In this document: positions 47,309 through 54,896 of the stretch, one piece after another
How the letters are laid out: every line of letters begins with the position of its first letter
How positions within the stretch are numbered: the stretch's first letter is position 1
Source of the DNA: Tenacibaculum sp.
GTDB lineage: Bacteria > Bacteroidota > Bacteroidia > Flavobacteriales > Flavobacteriaceae
Length of the DNA: 64,000 bases
Direction: 5' to 3'
NCBI GenBank assembly: GCA_022448525.1
Contig: JAKVCX010000004.1
Location: forward strand, 563,403 to 627,402
Position numbers and translations under genes: made by a program
Notes under the pieces: model-generated
Database searches by the model: none
What the model saw: the letters and a program-made list of their open reading frames with translations, nothing else
Told to the model about the DNA's origin: nothing

Positions 47309-49198
47309 ATGTCAAAACCAGAAGACATATTAAAAGAATATTGGGGCTTTTCGTCTTTTAGACCAAAGCAGCAAGAAATTGTTAACAGTATTCTTTATAA
47401 AAATGACACAGTAGCTTTATTACCAACAGGAGGCGGAAAATCAATTGCTTTTCAAGTTCCTGGACTAGTATTTGAAGGAGTATGCATTGTAGTTTCTCCT
47501 TTAATTGCTCTTATTGAAGATCAAGTTTCGAATTTAAAAGATCGCGGTATAAAAGCTACTCAAATACCTTCTGGCTCTTCTACTGATGATATTGTTCGCA
47601 TCTTTGACAATATAAAATATGGTCGATACAAATTCTTGTATTTATCTCCTGAAAGAATTCAATCTAAATTAATTCAAGAAAAATTAAATGAATTATCCAT
47701 TTCTTTAATTGTTATTGATGAAGCACATTGTATTTCAGAGTGGGGGCACGATTTTCGTCCCTCTTACACGAAATTAAATATTCTAAGAAAATTAGCTCCA
47801 GAGGCAAAAATTGCAGCTTTAACTGCAACTGCAACTACAAAAGTATTGACAGATATTGTAAGTATTTTAGAATTAGAGAATCCGACAATACTTCAAGAAT
47901 CTTTTTACAAAGAAAACCTTTCATTGAATGTAATTTACACAAACGATAAATTATCTAAACTTCATAGAATATTTCAGAAAAATCAGGCACCAAGCATTGT
48001 TTATGTCAATTCAAGAAAGAGAACTAAAGAGCTTTCCAAATACCTTAATCAACACGGATTTAAAAGTGGGTATTATCACGGTGGGTTACAAATAAATGAA
48101 AAGAAAGAAGCTTTTGACTCTTGGATGAGCGAGGAAAAACCCATTATGGTTGCGACAAACGCATTTGGAATGGGAATTGACAAAGCTAACGTTGGATTAG
48201 TAGTACATTATAACATTCCAGCTTCATTAGAAAACTATGTACAAGAAGCAGGAAGAGCTGGTAGAAATAAAAAACAAGCATTTGCTCTGATGTTAACCAA
48301 TGATTCAGATATTCAAACATCTAGAGAGATATTAAAACGAACACTACCCAGCATTCAAGATTTAAAAGAAATTCATAAAAAACTTTATCAACATTTTCAG
48401 ATTTCACTTGGGGAATCGACTTTGGAAACTTATAGTTTTAATATTCTAGACTTTTGTAACAAATACAAATTTATCCCTGCGAAAGCATTTGGCGCTTTTC
48501 AAATCTTAAATAATTACGGGATAATTGAGTTCAATCAAGGCAAAAGAAAAACATCTACCATTCAAATCTTAATTAGTAGTAGTCAATTAATCAATTATAA
48601 AGAAACTAATCATCTTAGAAAAAAGATAATTGATGTTATATTAAGAATGTATGCTGGATCTTTTGAAAACGATGTAAAAATTAATGAGTTTGAAATCGCA
48701 AAAAATGCGAAAGTAACTTCTTTTACAGTTGTTGAAATTCTTGAAAAACTAGAAACTGACGGAATTATAAAATATCAAAAAGCCAATGGAGATAGCGAAA
48801 TCATTTTTCTAGTTCCTCGGGAAGACGATAAAACCATTAATAGAATAAGTAAAAATGTTACTAGTTTTATGAAGCATCGTTTTCAAAAAATAGAAAACAT
48901 GATTACTTACATTGAAACGAATAAGGTTTGCAGAAGTATTCAAGTATTAAATTACTTTGGTGAAAATCATGCTGAACCTTGCGGACATTGTGATGTTTGC
49001 CTTAATAAGAGAAAGGCTTTTAAGAAAGACGTTTCTAAAAACATTGTCAATCTTTTAAATAAAAATCAACCACTTTCATTAAAAGATATCAGCGACCAAT
49101 TACAACATACAGAAAACGATATTTTAATACATTTGCGAAAGTTAATTGCTGAAGAGATAATATCAATTACAAATACTAATACTTACTTTTTAAACTAA
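47309..49198 (+). CDS. RecQ-family DNA helicase with displaced zinc-binding module
   Basis: A 629-aa helicase, second RecQ in the window. N-terminal FSSFRPKQQEIVNSIL, Walker A PTGGGKS, DEAH box VIDEAHCISEWGHDFRP, TATATT, and motif VI QEAGRAGR are intact. The four zinc cysteines C541-x16-C558-x2-C561-x2-C564 have exactly the E. coli RecQ spacing but lie about 160 residues later; a winged-helix-like stretch (about 350-520) precedes them. No HRDC is evident; a short helical tail (580-629) ends the protein. Likely DNA repair. 1 nt before fmt. Confidence 0.92.
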   Translation: MSKPEDILKEYWGFSSFRPKQQEIVNSILYKNDTVALLPTGGGKSIAFQVPGLVFEGVCIVVSPLIALIEDQVSNLKDRGIKATQIPSGSSTDDIVRIFDNIKYGRYKFLYLSPERIQSKLIQEKLNELSISLIVIDEAHCISEWGHDFRPSYTKLNILRKLAPEAKIAALTATATTKVLTDIVSILELENPTILQESFYKENLSLNVIYTNDKLSKLHRIFQKNQAPSIVYVNSRKRTKELSKYLNQHGFKSGYYHGGLQINEKKEAFDSWMSEEKPIMVATNAFGMGIDKANVGLVVHYNIPASLENYVQEAGRAGRNKKQAFALMLTNDSDIQTSREILKRTLPSIQDLKEIHKKLYQHFQISLGESTLETYSFNILDFCNKYKFIPAKAFGAFQILNNYGIIEFNQGKRKTSTIQILISSSQLINYKETNHLRKKIIDVILRMYAGSFENDVKINEFEIAKNAKVTSFTVVEILEKLETDGIIKYQKANGDSEIIFLVPREDDKTINRISKNVTSFMKHRFQKIENMITYIETNKVCRSIQVLNYFGENHAEPCGHCDVCLNKRKAFKKDVSKNIVNLLNKNQPLSLKDISDQLQHTENDILIHLRKLIAEEIISITNTNTYFLN

Positions 49199-49199
49199 A

Positions 49200-50144
49200 A
49201 TGAAAGATTTAAGAATTGTTTTTATGGGAACACCTGATTTTGCGGTGACCATTTTAAAAAAACTTATTGAAGATAAATATAATGTCGTTGGAGTTATTAC
49301 CGCACCAGATAAACCAGCAGGTAGAGGACGAAAAATAAATCAATCAGCAGTTAAAAAGTATGCATTAACTCAAAACTTACCAATACTCCAACCTACAAAT
49401 TTAAAGAACGAAGACTTTTTAAAGGAACTTCAAAATTTAAATGCGGATTTACAAATTGTTGTTGCTTTTAGAATGTTACCTACTGTAGTTTGGAAAATGC
49501 CTAAAGAAGGAACTTTTAACTTGCATGCTTCATTATTACCTGAGTATCGTGGAGCTGCTCCTATTAACTGGGCTATCATAAATGGAGAATCTAAAACTGG
49601 AGTTACTACATTTTTTATTGATGATAAAATTGACACAGGTGAAATTATTCTAAAAAGCGAAATTGATATTAATAAAAATGAAATCGTTGGTGAATTACAT
49701 GATCGATTAATGCATTTAGGAGCAGATTTGGTTACACAAACCGTAGACCTTATTAATTCAGGTAAAGTAATTACAACAAAACAACCTGAATTAGAAGAAA
49801 AAGCTGCACCTAAGTTATTTCCACATAACTGTAAAATAGACTGGAATAAATCACTTTCTGAAATATACAATCATATTAGAGGATTAAATCCTTATCCTGC
49901 GGCTTGGACCAATATAAAAAACGGTGAGGAAGAAATTAGCGCAAAAATTTATGGTGTAGAAAAAGAAAACACTAATCACGATTTAGAGATAGGTAAAATT
50001 GTAACGTCTAAAAAAGAATTAAAAGTTGCAGTTAAAAATGGATATTTAATAATTAAAGAAATAAAGCTTTCAGGTAAAAAATTATTAGATATTCCAAGTT
50101 TATTAAATGGTTTTACCTTTGAAGAGAATGCAACAATGCTGTAG
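49200..50144 (+). CDS. fmt: Methionyl-tRNA formyltransferase
   Basis: Formylates initiator Met-tRNA using 10-formyl-THF. The 314-aa protein shows RIVFMGTPDFAVTIL, APDKPAGRGRK, the catalytic SLLPEYRGAAPINWAIINGESKTGVTTFFIDDKIDTGEI, and the C-terminal OB-like domain (IRGLNPYPAAWT). Full length. It closes the NTPase-recQ-fmt operon; the partner deformylase is at 24957. No terminator is obvious before the HU promoter. Confidence 0.96.
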   Translation: MKDLRIVFMGTPDFAVTILKKLIEDKYNVVGVITAPDKPAGRGRKINQSAVKKYALTQNLPILQPTNLKNEDFLKELQNLNADLQIVVAFRMLPTVVWKMPKEGTFNLHASLLPEYRGAAPINWAIINGESKTGVTTFFIDDKIDTGEIILKSEIDINKNEIVGELHDRLMHLGADLVTQTVDLINSGKVITTKQPELEEKAAPKLFPHNCKIDWNKSLSEIYNHIRGLNPYPAAWTNIKNGEEEISAKIYGVEKENTNHDLEIGKIVTSKKELKVAVKNGYLIIKEIKLSGKKLLDIPSLLNGFTFEENATML

Positions 50145-50192
50145 CCCTTTATTCACGTGGGATTAGAGGATTTCACCTATTTTTTCTTAGGG

Positions 50193-50226
50193 TTATTAAC
50201 AAATTGACATAACTTATTAACAAATT
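50193..50226. repeat. 13-bp direct repeat two helical turns apart, upstream of HU
   Basis: TTATTAACAAATT occurs at 50193-50205 and again at 50214-50226, a 21-bp register. It lies about 55-90 nt upstream of the predicted HU transcription start. The register suggests binding of a protein to one DNA face. Confidence 0.6.
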
Positions 50227-50248
50227 ATTGGTTTTTTACCCTCTAAAC

Positions 50249-50278
50249 TTGCGCAATATCCCATTAAATCTATATTTG
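50249..50278 (+). promoter_or_regulatory. Promoter of the HU gene
   Basis: TTG (50249-50251), exactly 19 nt, TATATTTG (50271-50278): a canonical Bacteroidota promoter. The transcript start would be near 50283, giving a leader of about 45 nt before the ATG at 50329. Confidence 0.78.
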
Positions 50279-50328
50279 TTGAGCATTAATGCAAAAAAAC
50301 ATTAATTAATTTTAAAAATCTATAAATT

Positions 50329-50601
50329 ATGAACAAGTCTGATTTAATCGACGCAATGGCTGCTGACGCAGGAATTTCGAAAGCTGCTGCTAAAGCTGCT
50401 TTAGATTCATTAACTTCTAATGTAACTGGCGCTTTAAAAAAAGGTGATAAAGTTGCTTTAGTTGGATGGGGAACTTGGTCAGTATCTAAAAGAGCTGCTA
50501 GAAACGGAAGAAACCCACAAACTGGTAAAGAAATTAAGATCGCTGCTAAGAATGTTGTTAAGTTTAAAGCTGGAGCTGGATTAAGCGATTCTGTAAACTA
50601 A
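50329..50601 (+). CDS. hup: HU-family DNA-binding protein
   Basis: A 90-aa nucleoid protein. [39 protein letters not shown] is the helical dimerisation domain and [44 protein letters not shown] the beta-arm region with the DNA-intercalating RNPQTG proline. Own strong promoter, terminator at 50625-50660, so probably monocistronic and highly expressed; codons are Ala/Lys-rich as expected. HU subtype not assignable. Confidence 0.96.
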   Translation: MNKSDLIDAMAADAGISKAAAKAALDSLTSNVTGALKKGDKVALVGWGTWSVSKRAARNGRNPQTGKEIKIAAKNVVKFKAGAGLSDSVN

Positions 50602-50624
50602 GAACATATAGTTTAGAATATACT

Positions 50625-50660
50625 AAAAACACTCGATTTTTATCGAGTGTTTTTTTTATT
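50625..50660 (+). terminator. Hairpin terminator of the HU gene
   Basis: AAAAACACTCGAT/ATCGAGTGTTTTT 13-bp perfect stem with a 4-nt TTTT loop and eight or more Ts on the plus strand. Confidence 0.88.
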
Positions 50661-50717
50661 CTGTAACAATTCAAAAAATGATGTGTCTTTATAATGAACG
50701 AAATAAAATTTAACATC

Positions 50718-51488
50718 ATGAAATATATAATTACTTCTCTAGCCTTATTTGTAGCGACAGTTTCTTTCGCACAAAAAACAGTAAATGCTTCTGACATATT
50801 GAGCGATATTAAAAATGGAAAAAATATTAATATTAGTAATGCAACTATTGAAGGAGTTTTAGATTTAACTTACATGGACGACGCTTTACCTTCTCTTCCT
50901 AAAAGAAAAAGATGGTGGAATAGCGGTGGATCAAATACTGTTGAAAAAGATATTTCAGGAAGCATCTCTTTTGTAAACTGTACTTTTAAAAATGATGTAT
51001 TAGCTTACATTCCTCATGAAGAAAGTGGTTACACTTTTATAGCAAATTTTGAAGATGATGCTATTTTCAAAAATTGTACTTTCGAAAGAAAAGCCATGTT
51101 TAAATACTCTGACTTTGATGAAAATGCAGATTTTAGCGGATCTAAATTTTTAGAGGACAGTACTTTTAAATATGCTGAATTCTCAAGAAATATTTCTTTT
51201 GCAAACACTTTATTTGAAGAGCCGGCTACATTTAAATATGCAGATTTTAGAAACTTTGTGAGTTTTGCTAATTCTGTATTCAAAGAATCAGCAACTTTTA
51301 AATACACTAAGTTTAAAAGTGGGGTTTCTTTTAAAAATGTAAAATTCGAGGAAGACTTGAATTTAAAGTACACTAAGGTTGATGGAGAATTCAATATTCA
51401 AAACATGGAAGTTGGCTATGATATTGACTCTAAATACACGAAAATTAATGGAAAAAGTTTTAGTAAGTATTTACTAAAGAGTAAATAG
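50718..51488 (+). CDS. Exported pentapeptide-like repeat protein
   Basis: A 256-aa protein; the ATG at 50718 gives the signal peptide MKYIITSLALFVATVSFAQ, and an upstream in-frame ATG at 50694 would add eight residues. From about residue 127 to 236 five 22-residue units follow one another (starting MFKYSDF, TFKYAEF, TFKYADF, TFKYTKF, NLKYTKV). Phe side chains are spaced 5-6-5-6 (128, 133, 139, 144, 150 ...), a modified pentapeptide (RFR) helix. A Trp-rich loop (KRKRWWNSGG) precedes it. Located in the periplasm or surface; function unknown. Terminated by the hairpin at 51521-51550. Confidence 0.82.
   Translation: MKYIITSLALFVATVSFAQKTVNASDILSDIKNGKNINISNATIEGVLDLTYMDDALPSLPKRKRWWNSGGSNTVEKDISGSISFVNCTFKNDVLAYIPHEESGYTFIANFEDDAIFKNCTFERKAMFKYSDFDENADFSGSKFLEDSTFKYAEFSRNISFANTLFEEPATFKYADFRNFVSFANSVFKESATFKYTKFKSGVSFKNVKFEEDLNLKYTKVDGEFNIQNMEVGYDIDSKYTKINGKSFSKYLLKSK
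51096..51425 (+). repeat. Five tandem 66-bp coding repeats (22-residue units)
   Basis: The units are in phase at exactly 66 bp with strong conservation of the FKY core and the phenylalanine register; the fifth is degenerate. See the protein entry for the residue pattern. Confidence 0.85.
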
Positions 51489-51520
51489 AGCCTATACCCG
51501 ACTGACTACTATTTATAAAA

Positions 51521-51550
51521 AAAAGAAGTGCTTAATTAGGCACTTCTTTT
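51521..51550. terminator. Bidirectional terminator overlapping the rRNA methyltransferase stop codon
   Basis: AAAAGAAGTGC/GCACTTCTTTT, an 11-bp perfect stem with an 8-nt loop, A- and T-runs on both sides. The loop contains the stop codon (51532-51534) of the minus-strand methyltransferase and one arm encodes its last residues (KEVP). It also terminates the plus-strand repeat-protein gene. Confidence 0.85.
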
Positions 51551-52698
51551 TTTAGTTTTTTACTTCCTTCGTACAATTCATATTTTACAAAGCGGCAATC
51601 TAAATCACCATTTTTTATAGGAACTCTTTTGGAAGTTCTTAATCCTACAAATTTCAATGCCGAAATATCTGATGTTATTAACCAAGCTGTTGAATTTGGA
51701 TAACCATGTTTTAATGTATCTCCAATACTTCTATAAAATTCCTCTACATTGATATTTAAACGCTCTCCATAAGGTGGATTAAATAATATCGTTGTTTTAC
51801 CAAACACTTCTTTCTTAGAATTAAAGAAGTTAACATGATGTACACCTATAAACTCTTCTAAATTCGCATTGATAATATTTTGCCTTGCTTTTTTTACTGC
51901 TGAAGGTGCTTTATCAAATCCCATTATTTTAAAATGAGAATTTCGAATCTTTTTAAGAAGAGAATCTTGAATTACAAAATATAAATCCTCATCATAATCT
52001 TTCCAGTTCTCAAAAGCAAAATGCTTACGATTAATATTTGCAGGAATATTGTTGGCGATCATGGCAGCTTCAATTAAAAGTGTACCAGAACCACACATTG
52101 GATCAATAAAATTCTCTTCCCCTTTATAACCTGATAACAATACTAAACCAGCTGCTAGAACTTCATTTATTGGAGCAATATTCGTAGCACTTCTATATCC
52201 TCTTTTATGTAAAGAATCTCCCGAACTATCTAAAGAAATTGTCAACCACTCTTTGTGAATATGAATATGAATTTTTACATCAGGTCTTTTTAAATCAACA
52301 TTTGGACGCTTCTTATATTTAAATGCAAAATAATCCGCAATAGCATCTTTTGATTTTAAAGAAATATAATGTGAATTTGTTGTAAAATTTCTCGAAAACA
52401 CAACAGCATCAATAGCAAAAGTTCCATCAACATCTAAAAATCGTTCCCATTTCACACGTTGAATTGCCTCATATAAATCCTCTTCATCAAAAACCTTACT
52501 TTTTTTAATAGGCTTTAAAATTCGAATAGCAGTTCTTAGAGCAATATTAGCTTTATACATAAAACCTTTATCTCCTCTAAAATAAACACTACGAATTCCT
52601 TCTTTAACTTCTCTTGCTCCTAACTTCCTGAGTTCATCAGCCAAAACGCCTTCAAGTCCAGAAATGGTAGTAGCTACCATTTTAAAATCTTTATCCAT
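51532..52698 (-). CDS. THUMP-domain class I SAM-dependent RNA methyltransferase (RlmL N-terminal-type)
   Basis: A 388-aa enzyme: N-terminal THUMP RNA-binding domain (about 45-155, after the N-terminal ferredoxin-like MVATTISGLEGVLADEL), then a UPF0020 methyltransferase domain with FIDPMCGSGTLLIEAAMIA (SAM binding) and the N6/N2-type catalytic motif ILFNPPYGERL. It matches the N-terminal half of E. coli RlmL, which makes m2G2445 in 23S rRNA. The C-terminal RlmK-like half is absent, as is usual in Bacteroidota. Target position is inferred. Confidence 0.9.
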   Translation of the reverse strand: MDKDFKMVATTISGLEGVLADELRKLGAREVKEGIRSVYFRGDKGFMYKANIALRTAIRILKPIKKSKVFDEEDLYEAIQRVKWERFLDVDGTFAIDAVVFSRNFTTNSHYISLKSKDAIADYFAFKYKKRPNVDLKRPDVKIHIHIHKEWLTISLDSSGDSLHKRGYRSATNIAPINEVLAAGLVLLSGYKGEENFIDPMCGSGTLLIEAAMIANNIPANINRKHFAFENWKDYDEDLYFVIQDSLLKKIRNSHFKIMGFDKAPSAVKKARQNIINANLEEFIGVHHVNFFNSKKEVFGKTTILFNPPYGERLNINVEEFYRSIGDTLKHGYPNSTAWLITSDISALKFVGLRTSKRVPIKNGDLDCRFVKYELYEGSKKLKKEVPN

Positions 52699-52771
52699 TC
52701 ATGATATTTAAGGCTACAAAAATACATTTAAAACTGTAAGTTTTCATTACTTTTGCGTCCAACTTATCCTT

Positions 52772-53497
52772 ATGAAGACAAAAGATTGGTTTACTTCTTG
52801 GTTTGACACCCAATATTATCATATACTTTACAAGCATAGAGATGATAATGATGCACAACTTTTTATGCAGAATATCACGAACTATTTAGAACTTCCTAAA
52901 AATGCTCACATCGCAGATTTACCATGTGGTAAGGGAAGACATTCTATTTATTTGAATTCGCTAGGTTATCGCGTTACTGGGGGTGATTTAAGTAAAAATA
53001 GTATCGAACATGCCAAACAATTTGAAAATGAAACACTTCATTTTGAAGTTTGGGACATGCGTAAATCTTTGGAAAATAAATACGATGCTGTTTTTAATTT
53101 ATTTACAAGTTTTGGTTACTTCGAAGATGATGCTGAGGATTTAAAAGTTTTAAAAGGAATGAAATCAGGATTAAAAGAATCTGGTGTTATTGTTCTTGAC
53201 TTTTTAAATGTTCAAAAGACTAAAAATAATCTTGTAGAAAGAGAAACTAAAGAAATTGATGGAATTATCTTTAATATTCAAAGAAAAATAAAAGACGGTT
53301 TTATTTTAAAACATATATCTTTTTTCGCCGACGGAGAACAACATTCCTATACCGAAAAAGTTAAATTTTTGGATTTAAAAAAAATGCAAGAATATTTTAA
53401 CAGTGCTGGTTTATCAATTATAAATACTTTTGGGGATTATAATTTGGACGAATTTAACGAGGAAAACTCGAGTCGATTAATCTTGATTGCAAAATAG
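52772..53497 (+). CDS. Class I SAM-dependent methyltransferase
   Basis: A 241-aa Rossmann methyltransferase. KNAHIADLPCGKGRHSIYLNSLGYRVTGGDLSKNSIEHAKQ is the SAM-binding motif I region (atypical DLPCGKGRH), followed by FNLFTSFGYFEDD and VIVLDFLNVQ. Substrate unknown; it does not look like an rRNA or ubiquinone methyltransferase I can name. A TACTTTTG box at 52748-52755 is a candidate -7 element. The next gene starts on the base after its stop. Confidence 0.85.
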   Translation: MKTKDWFTSWFDTQYYHILYKHRDDNDAQLFMQNITNYLELPKNAHIADLPCGKGRHSIYLNSLGYRVTGGDLSKNSIEHAKQFENETLHFEVWDMRKSLENKYDAVFNLFTSFGYFEDDAEDLKVLKGMKSGLKESGVIVLDFLNVQKTKNNLVERETKEIDGIIFNIQRKIKDGFILKHISFFADGEQHSYTEKVKFLDLKKMQEYFNSAGLSIINTFGDYNLDEFNEENSSRLILIAK

Positions 53498-54187
53498 ATG
53501 AGTTACTTACTCTTAATTGGATCTGTACTGTTAGGTGGTGCTTTTGTACTTTATAAAAAACCTAATAAACTTTACACTAGGTTATTATTAGCCTTCAGTG
53601 GAGCATATTTATTATCTGTAACTGTACTACATTTACTACCTGAAGTTTATACGGGACATCAAGATGAACATAAACTTCATACTTTAGGTATTTTAATTTT
53701 AGTGGGAATTTTAATACAATCTGTCCTAGAATCTTTTTCGAAGGGAGCAGAACATGGTCATGTTCACTTGCATTCTAACACAAATTCTTTCCCTTGGTTG
53801 CTTTTTGTGAGTTTATCCTTACATGCATTTTCTGAAGGTTTACCAATTCATAGTGCGAATGACAATTTATTATGGGCAATCGTTGTCCATAAGATTCCTG
53901 TAGCTATTATTTTAACTACTTTCTTTTTACACTCTAATTTTTCAAAGACAAAAACCTTTGCTTTCCTTTTTATCTTCAGTTTAATGAGTCCTTTTGGTTA
54001 TTTTTTAGGAGAGAACAACACTTGGTTTCAACAGTTTAATCAGGAGATAACGGCTCTTATTATTGGTGTATTTTTGCACATTTCAACCATTATTTTATTT
54101 GAAAGTTCAGAGAACCATAAATTCAACTTTCAAAAATTTGCTGCTATTCTTTTAGGTATACTTCTTACCATTTTTACGTTGCATTAA
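53498..54187 (+). CDS. ZIP-family metal transporter
   Basis: A 229-aa inner-membrane protein with seven or eight hydrophobic segments. The family metal-binding helices carry HAFSEGLPIHS (about 110-120) and HKIPVAIIL (about 130-140), matching the HNxxEG/HExPH motifs of ZIP transporters with His-rich loop EHGHVHLHS before them. It probably imports zinc or another divalent cation. Co-transcribed with the adjacent methyltransferase (0-nt gap). Confidence 0.85.
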   Translation: MSYLLLIGSVLLGGAFVLYKKPNKLYTRLLLAFSGAYLLSVTVLHLLPEVYTGHQDEHKLHTLGILILVGILIQSVLESFSKGAEHGHVHLHSNTNSFPWLLFVSLSLHAFSEGLPIHSANDNLLWAIVVHKIPVAIILTTFFLHSNFSKTKTFAFLFIFSLMSPFGYFLGENNTWFQQFNQEITALIIGVFLHISTIILFESSENHKFNFQKFAAILLGILLTIFTLH

Positions 54188-54219
54188 AATTATCTACTTA
54201 TATTTAAGGAGTTTAAAAT

Positions 54220-54235
54220 TACCTAGTTGTAGGTA
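54220..54235. promoter_or_regulatory. NarL-type 7-2-7 inverted repeat, first copy (putative response-regulator operator)
   Basis: TACCTAGTTGTAGGTA: TACCTA and TAGGTA are perfect inverted repeats. Compared with the NarL heptamer pair TACYYMT-N2-AKRRGTA it matches 6 of 7 positions in each half. Its end is 22 nt before TACATTTG (54258-54265), so the centre falls near -42/-43 from the expected start (~54270), the class II activator position. No TTTG -33 box is present. See the second copy at 56778-56793. Confidence 0.65.
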
Positions 54236-54257
54236 TTTTAATAATTTTAAATGAAAG

Positions 54258-54265
54258 TACATTTG
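54258..54265 (+). promoter_or_regulatory. -7 element of the 54292/histidine kinase operon
   Basis: TACATTTG matches TAnnTTTG; predicted start ~54270, leader ~22 nt. Lack of a -33 box together with the upstream inverted repeat suggests activator dependence. Confidence 0.65.
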
Positions 54266-54291
54266 TGTATATTAATATCAACAAATAAGAA

Positions 54292-54894
54292 ATGGAACCA
54301 AAAAAACAAGAGGATTTCAATTTAACCTCTAATCTTAACCTAGAAGATTCAACTAACTACCAATTATTATTAGCCAGTCAAAACTACAATACTTTTTACT
54401 GTATTTATGGTAAACTCGAAATAAACCAGAAATCAAATACTTTAGAAGGAATTGATTTAAAAATTTTAAATTATAAAGGAGCATTTAATATTGGTTTCAT
54501 AGGGGATTCCTCTATGAATAATTTCATTAAAGTCCGAAGAGAAAAAACAAGTCTTCTTATCTCAATTCCTGTTAATGGATTCAGTGCTATTCAATCTACA
54601 AGTACTGATAAAAACAATTTTGACAACAACCAACCAGTTGACTTAACTGGAATTACAAATGTAAGAGTCTTCAGAGGACTTATAAAAAACGATCAAATGA
54701 CTGATAGGGTTTGGGATTCTGAATTCAGATATAGAGATGGGCGTAATAGAAGAGATCGAAGTGTTCAAAGTCTTCCAGAGGGGCTTTACTCTTCAATTGA
54801 TGATTGGAAAAAATCAAATTTTGACTACTTTAACGAAGACAAAGCATCAGGCGATAATTGTTTTACTTCATATTTAAATACCTACCCTAATTAA
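54292..54894 (+). CDS. Unknown protein co-transcribed with a histidine kinase
   Basis: A 200-aa soluble protein with no signal peptide or membrane segment and no family I recognise. The central part is beta-rich (FYCIYGKLEINQ, LEGIDLKILNY, GAFNIGFIG, TSLLISIPVNGFSAIQ), the C-terminal part is charged and aromatic (VWDSEFRYRDGRNRRDR, GLYSSIDDWKKSNFDYF) and rather Arg-rich. It lies 2 nt before the kinase gene and behind a promoter with a NarL-type site shared with the response regulator gene, so it is probably part of the same signalling unit: a sensor accessory, or an output. Function unknown. Confidence 0.75.
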   Translation: MEPKKQEDFNLTSNLNLEDSTNYQLLLASQNYNTFYCIYGKLEINQKSNTLEGIDLKILNYKGAFNIGFIGDSSMNNFIKVRREKTSLLISIPVNGFSAIQSTSTDKNNFDNNQPVDLTGITNVRVFRGLIKNDQMTDRVWDSEFRYRDGRNRRDRSVQSLPEGLYSSIDDWKKSNFDYFNEDKASGDNCFTSYLNTYPN

Positions 54895-54896
54895 AA

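Noticed and set aside
51029..51394. 121-codon open frame antisense to the repeat protein
   Set aside because: It is a shadow of the regular 66-bp coding repeat; its repeated LKV/SAYL pattern mirrors the FKY codons and it has no start context.
54879..54894. TACCTACCC near the end of the unknown gene, resembling half of the NarL-type site
   Set aside because: Only one half-site, no second arm and no -7 element at 22 nt; likely chance. A similar isolated TACCTA lies in the glycosyltransferase gene at about 27136.
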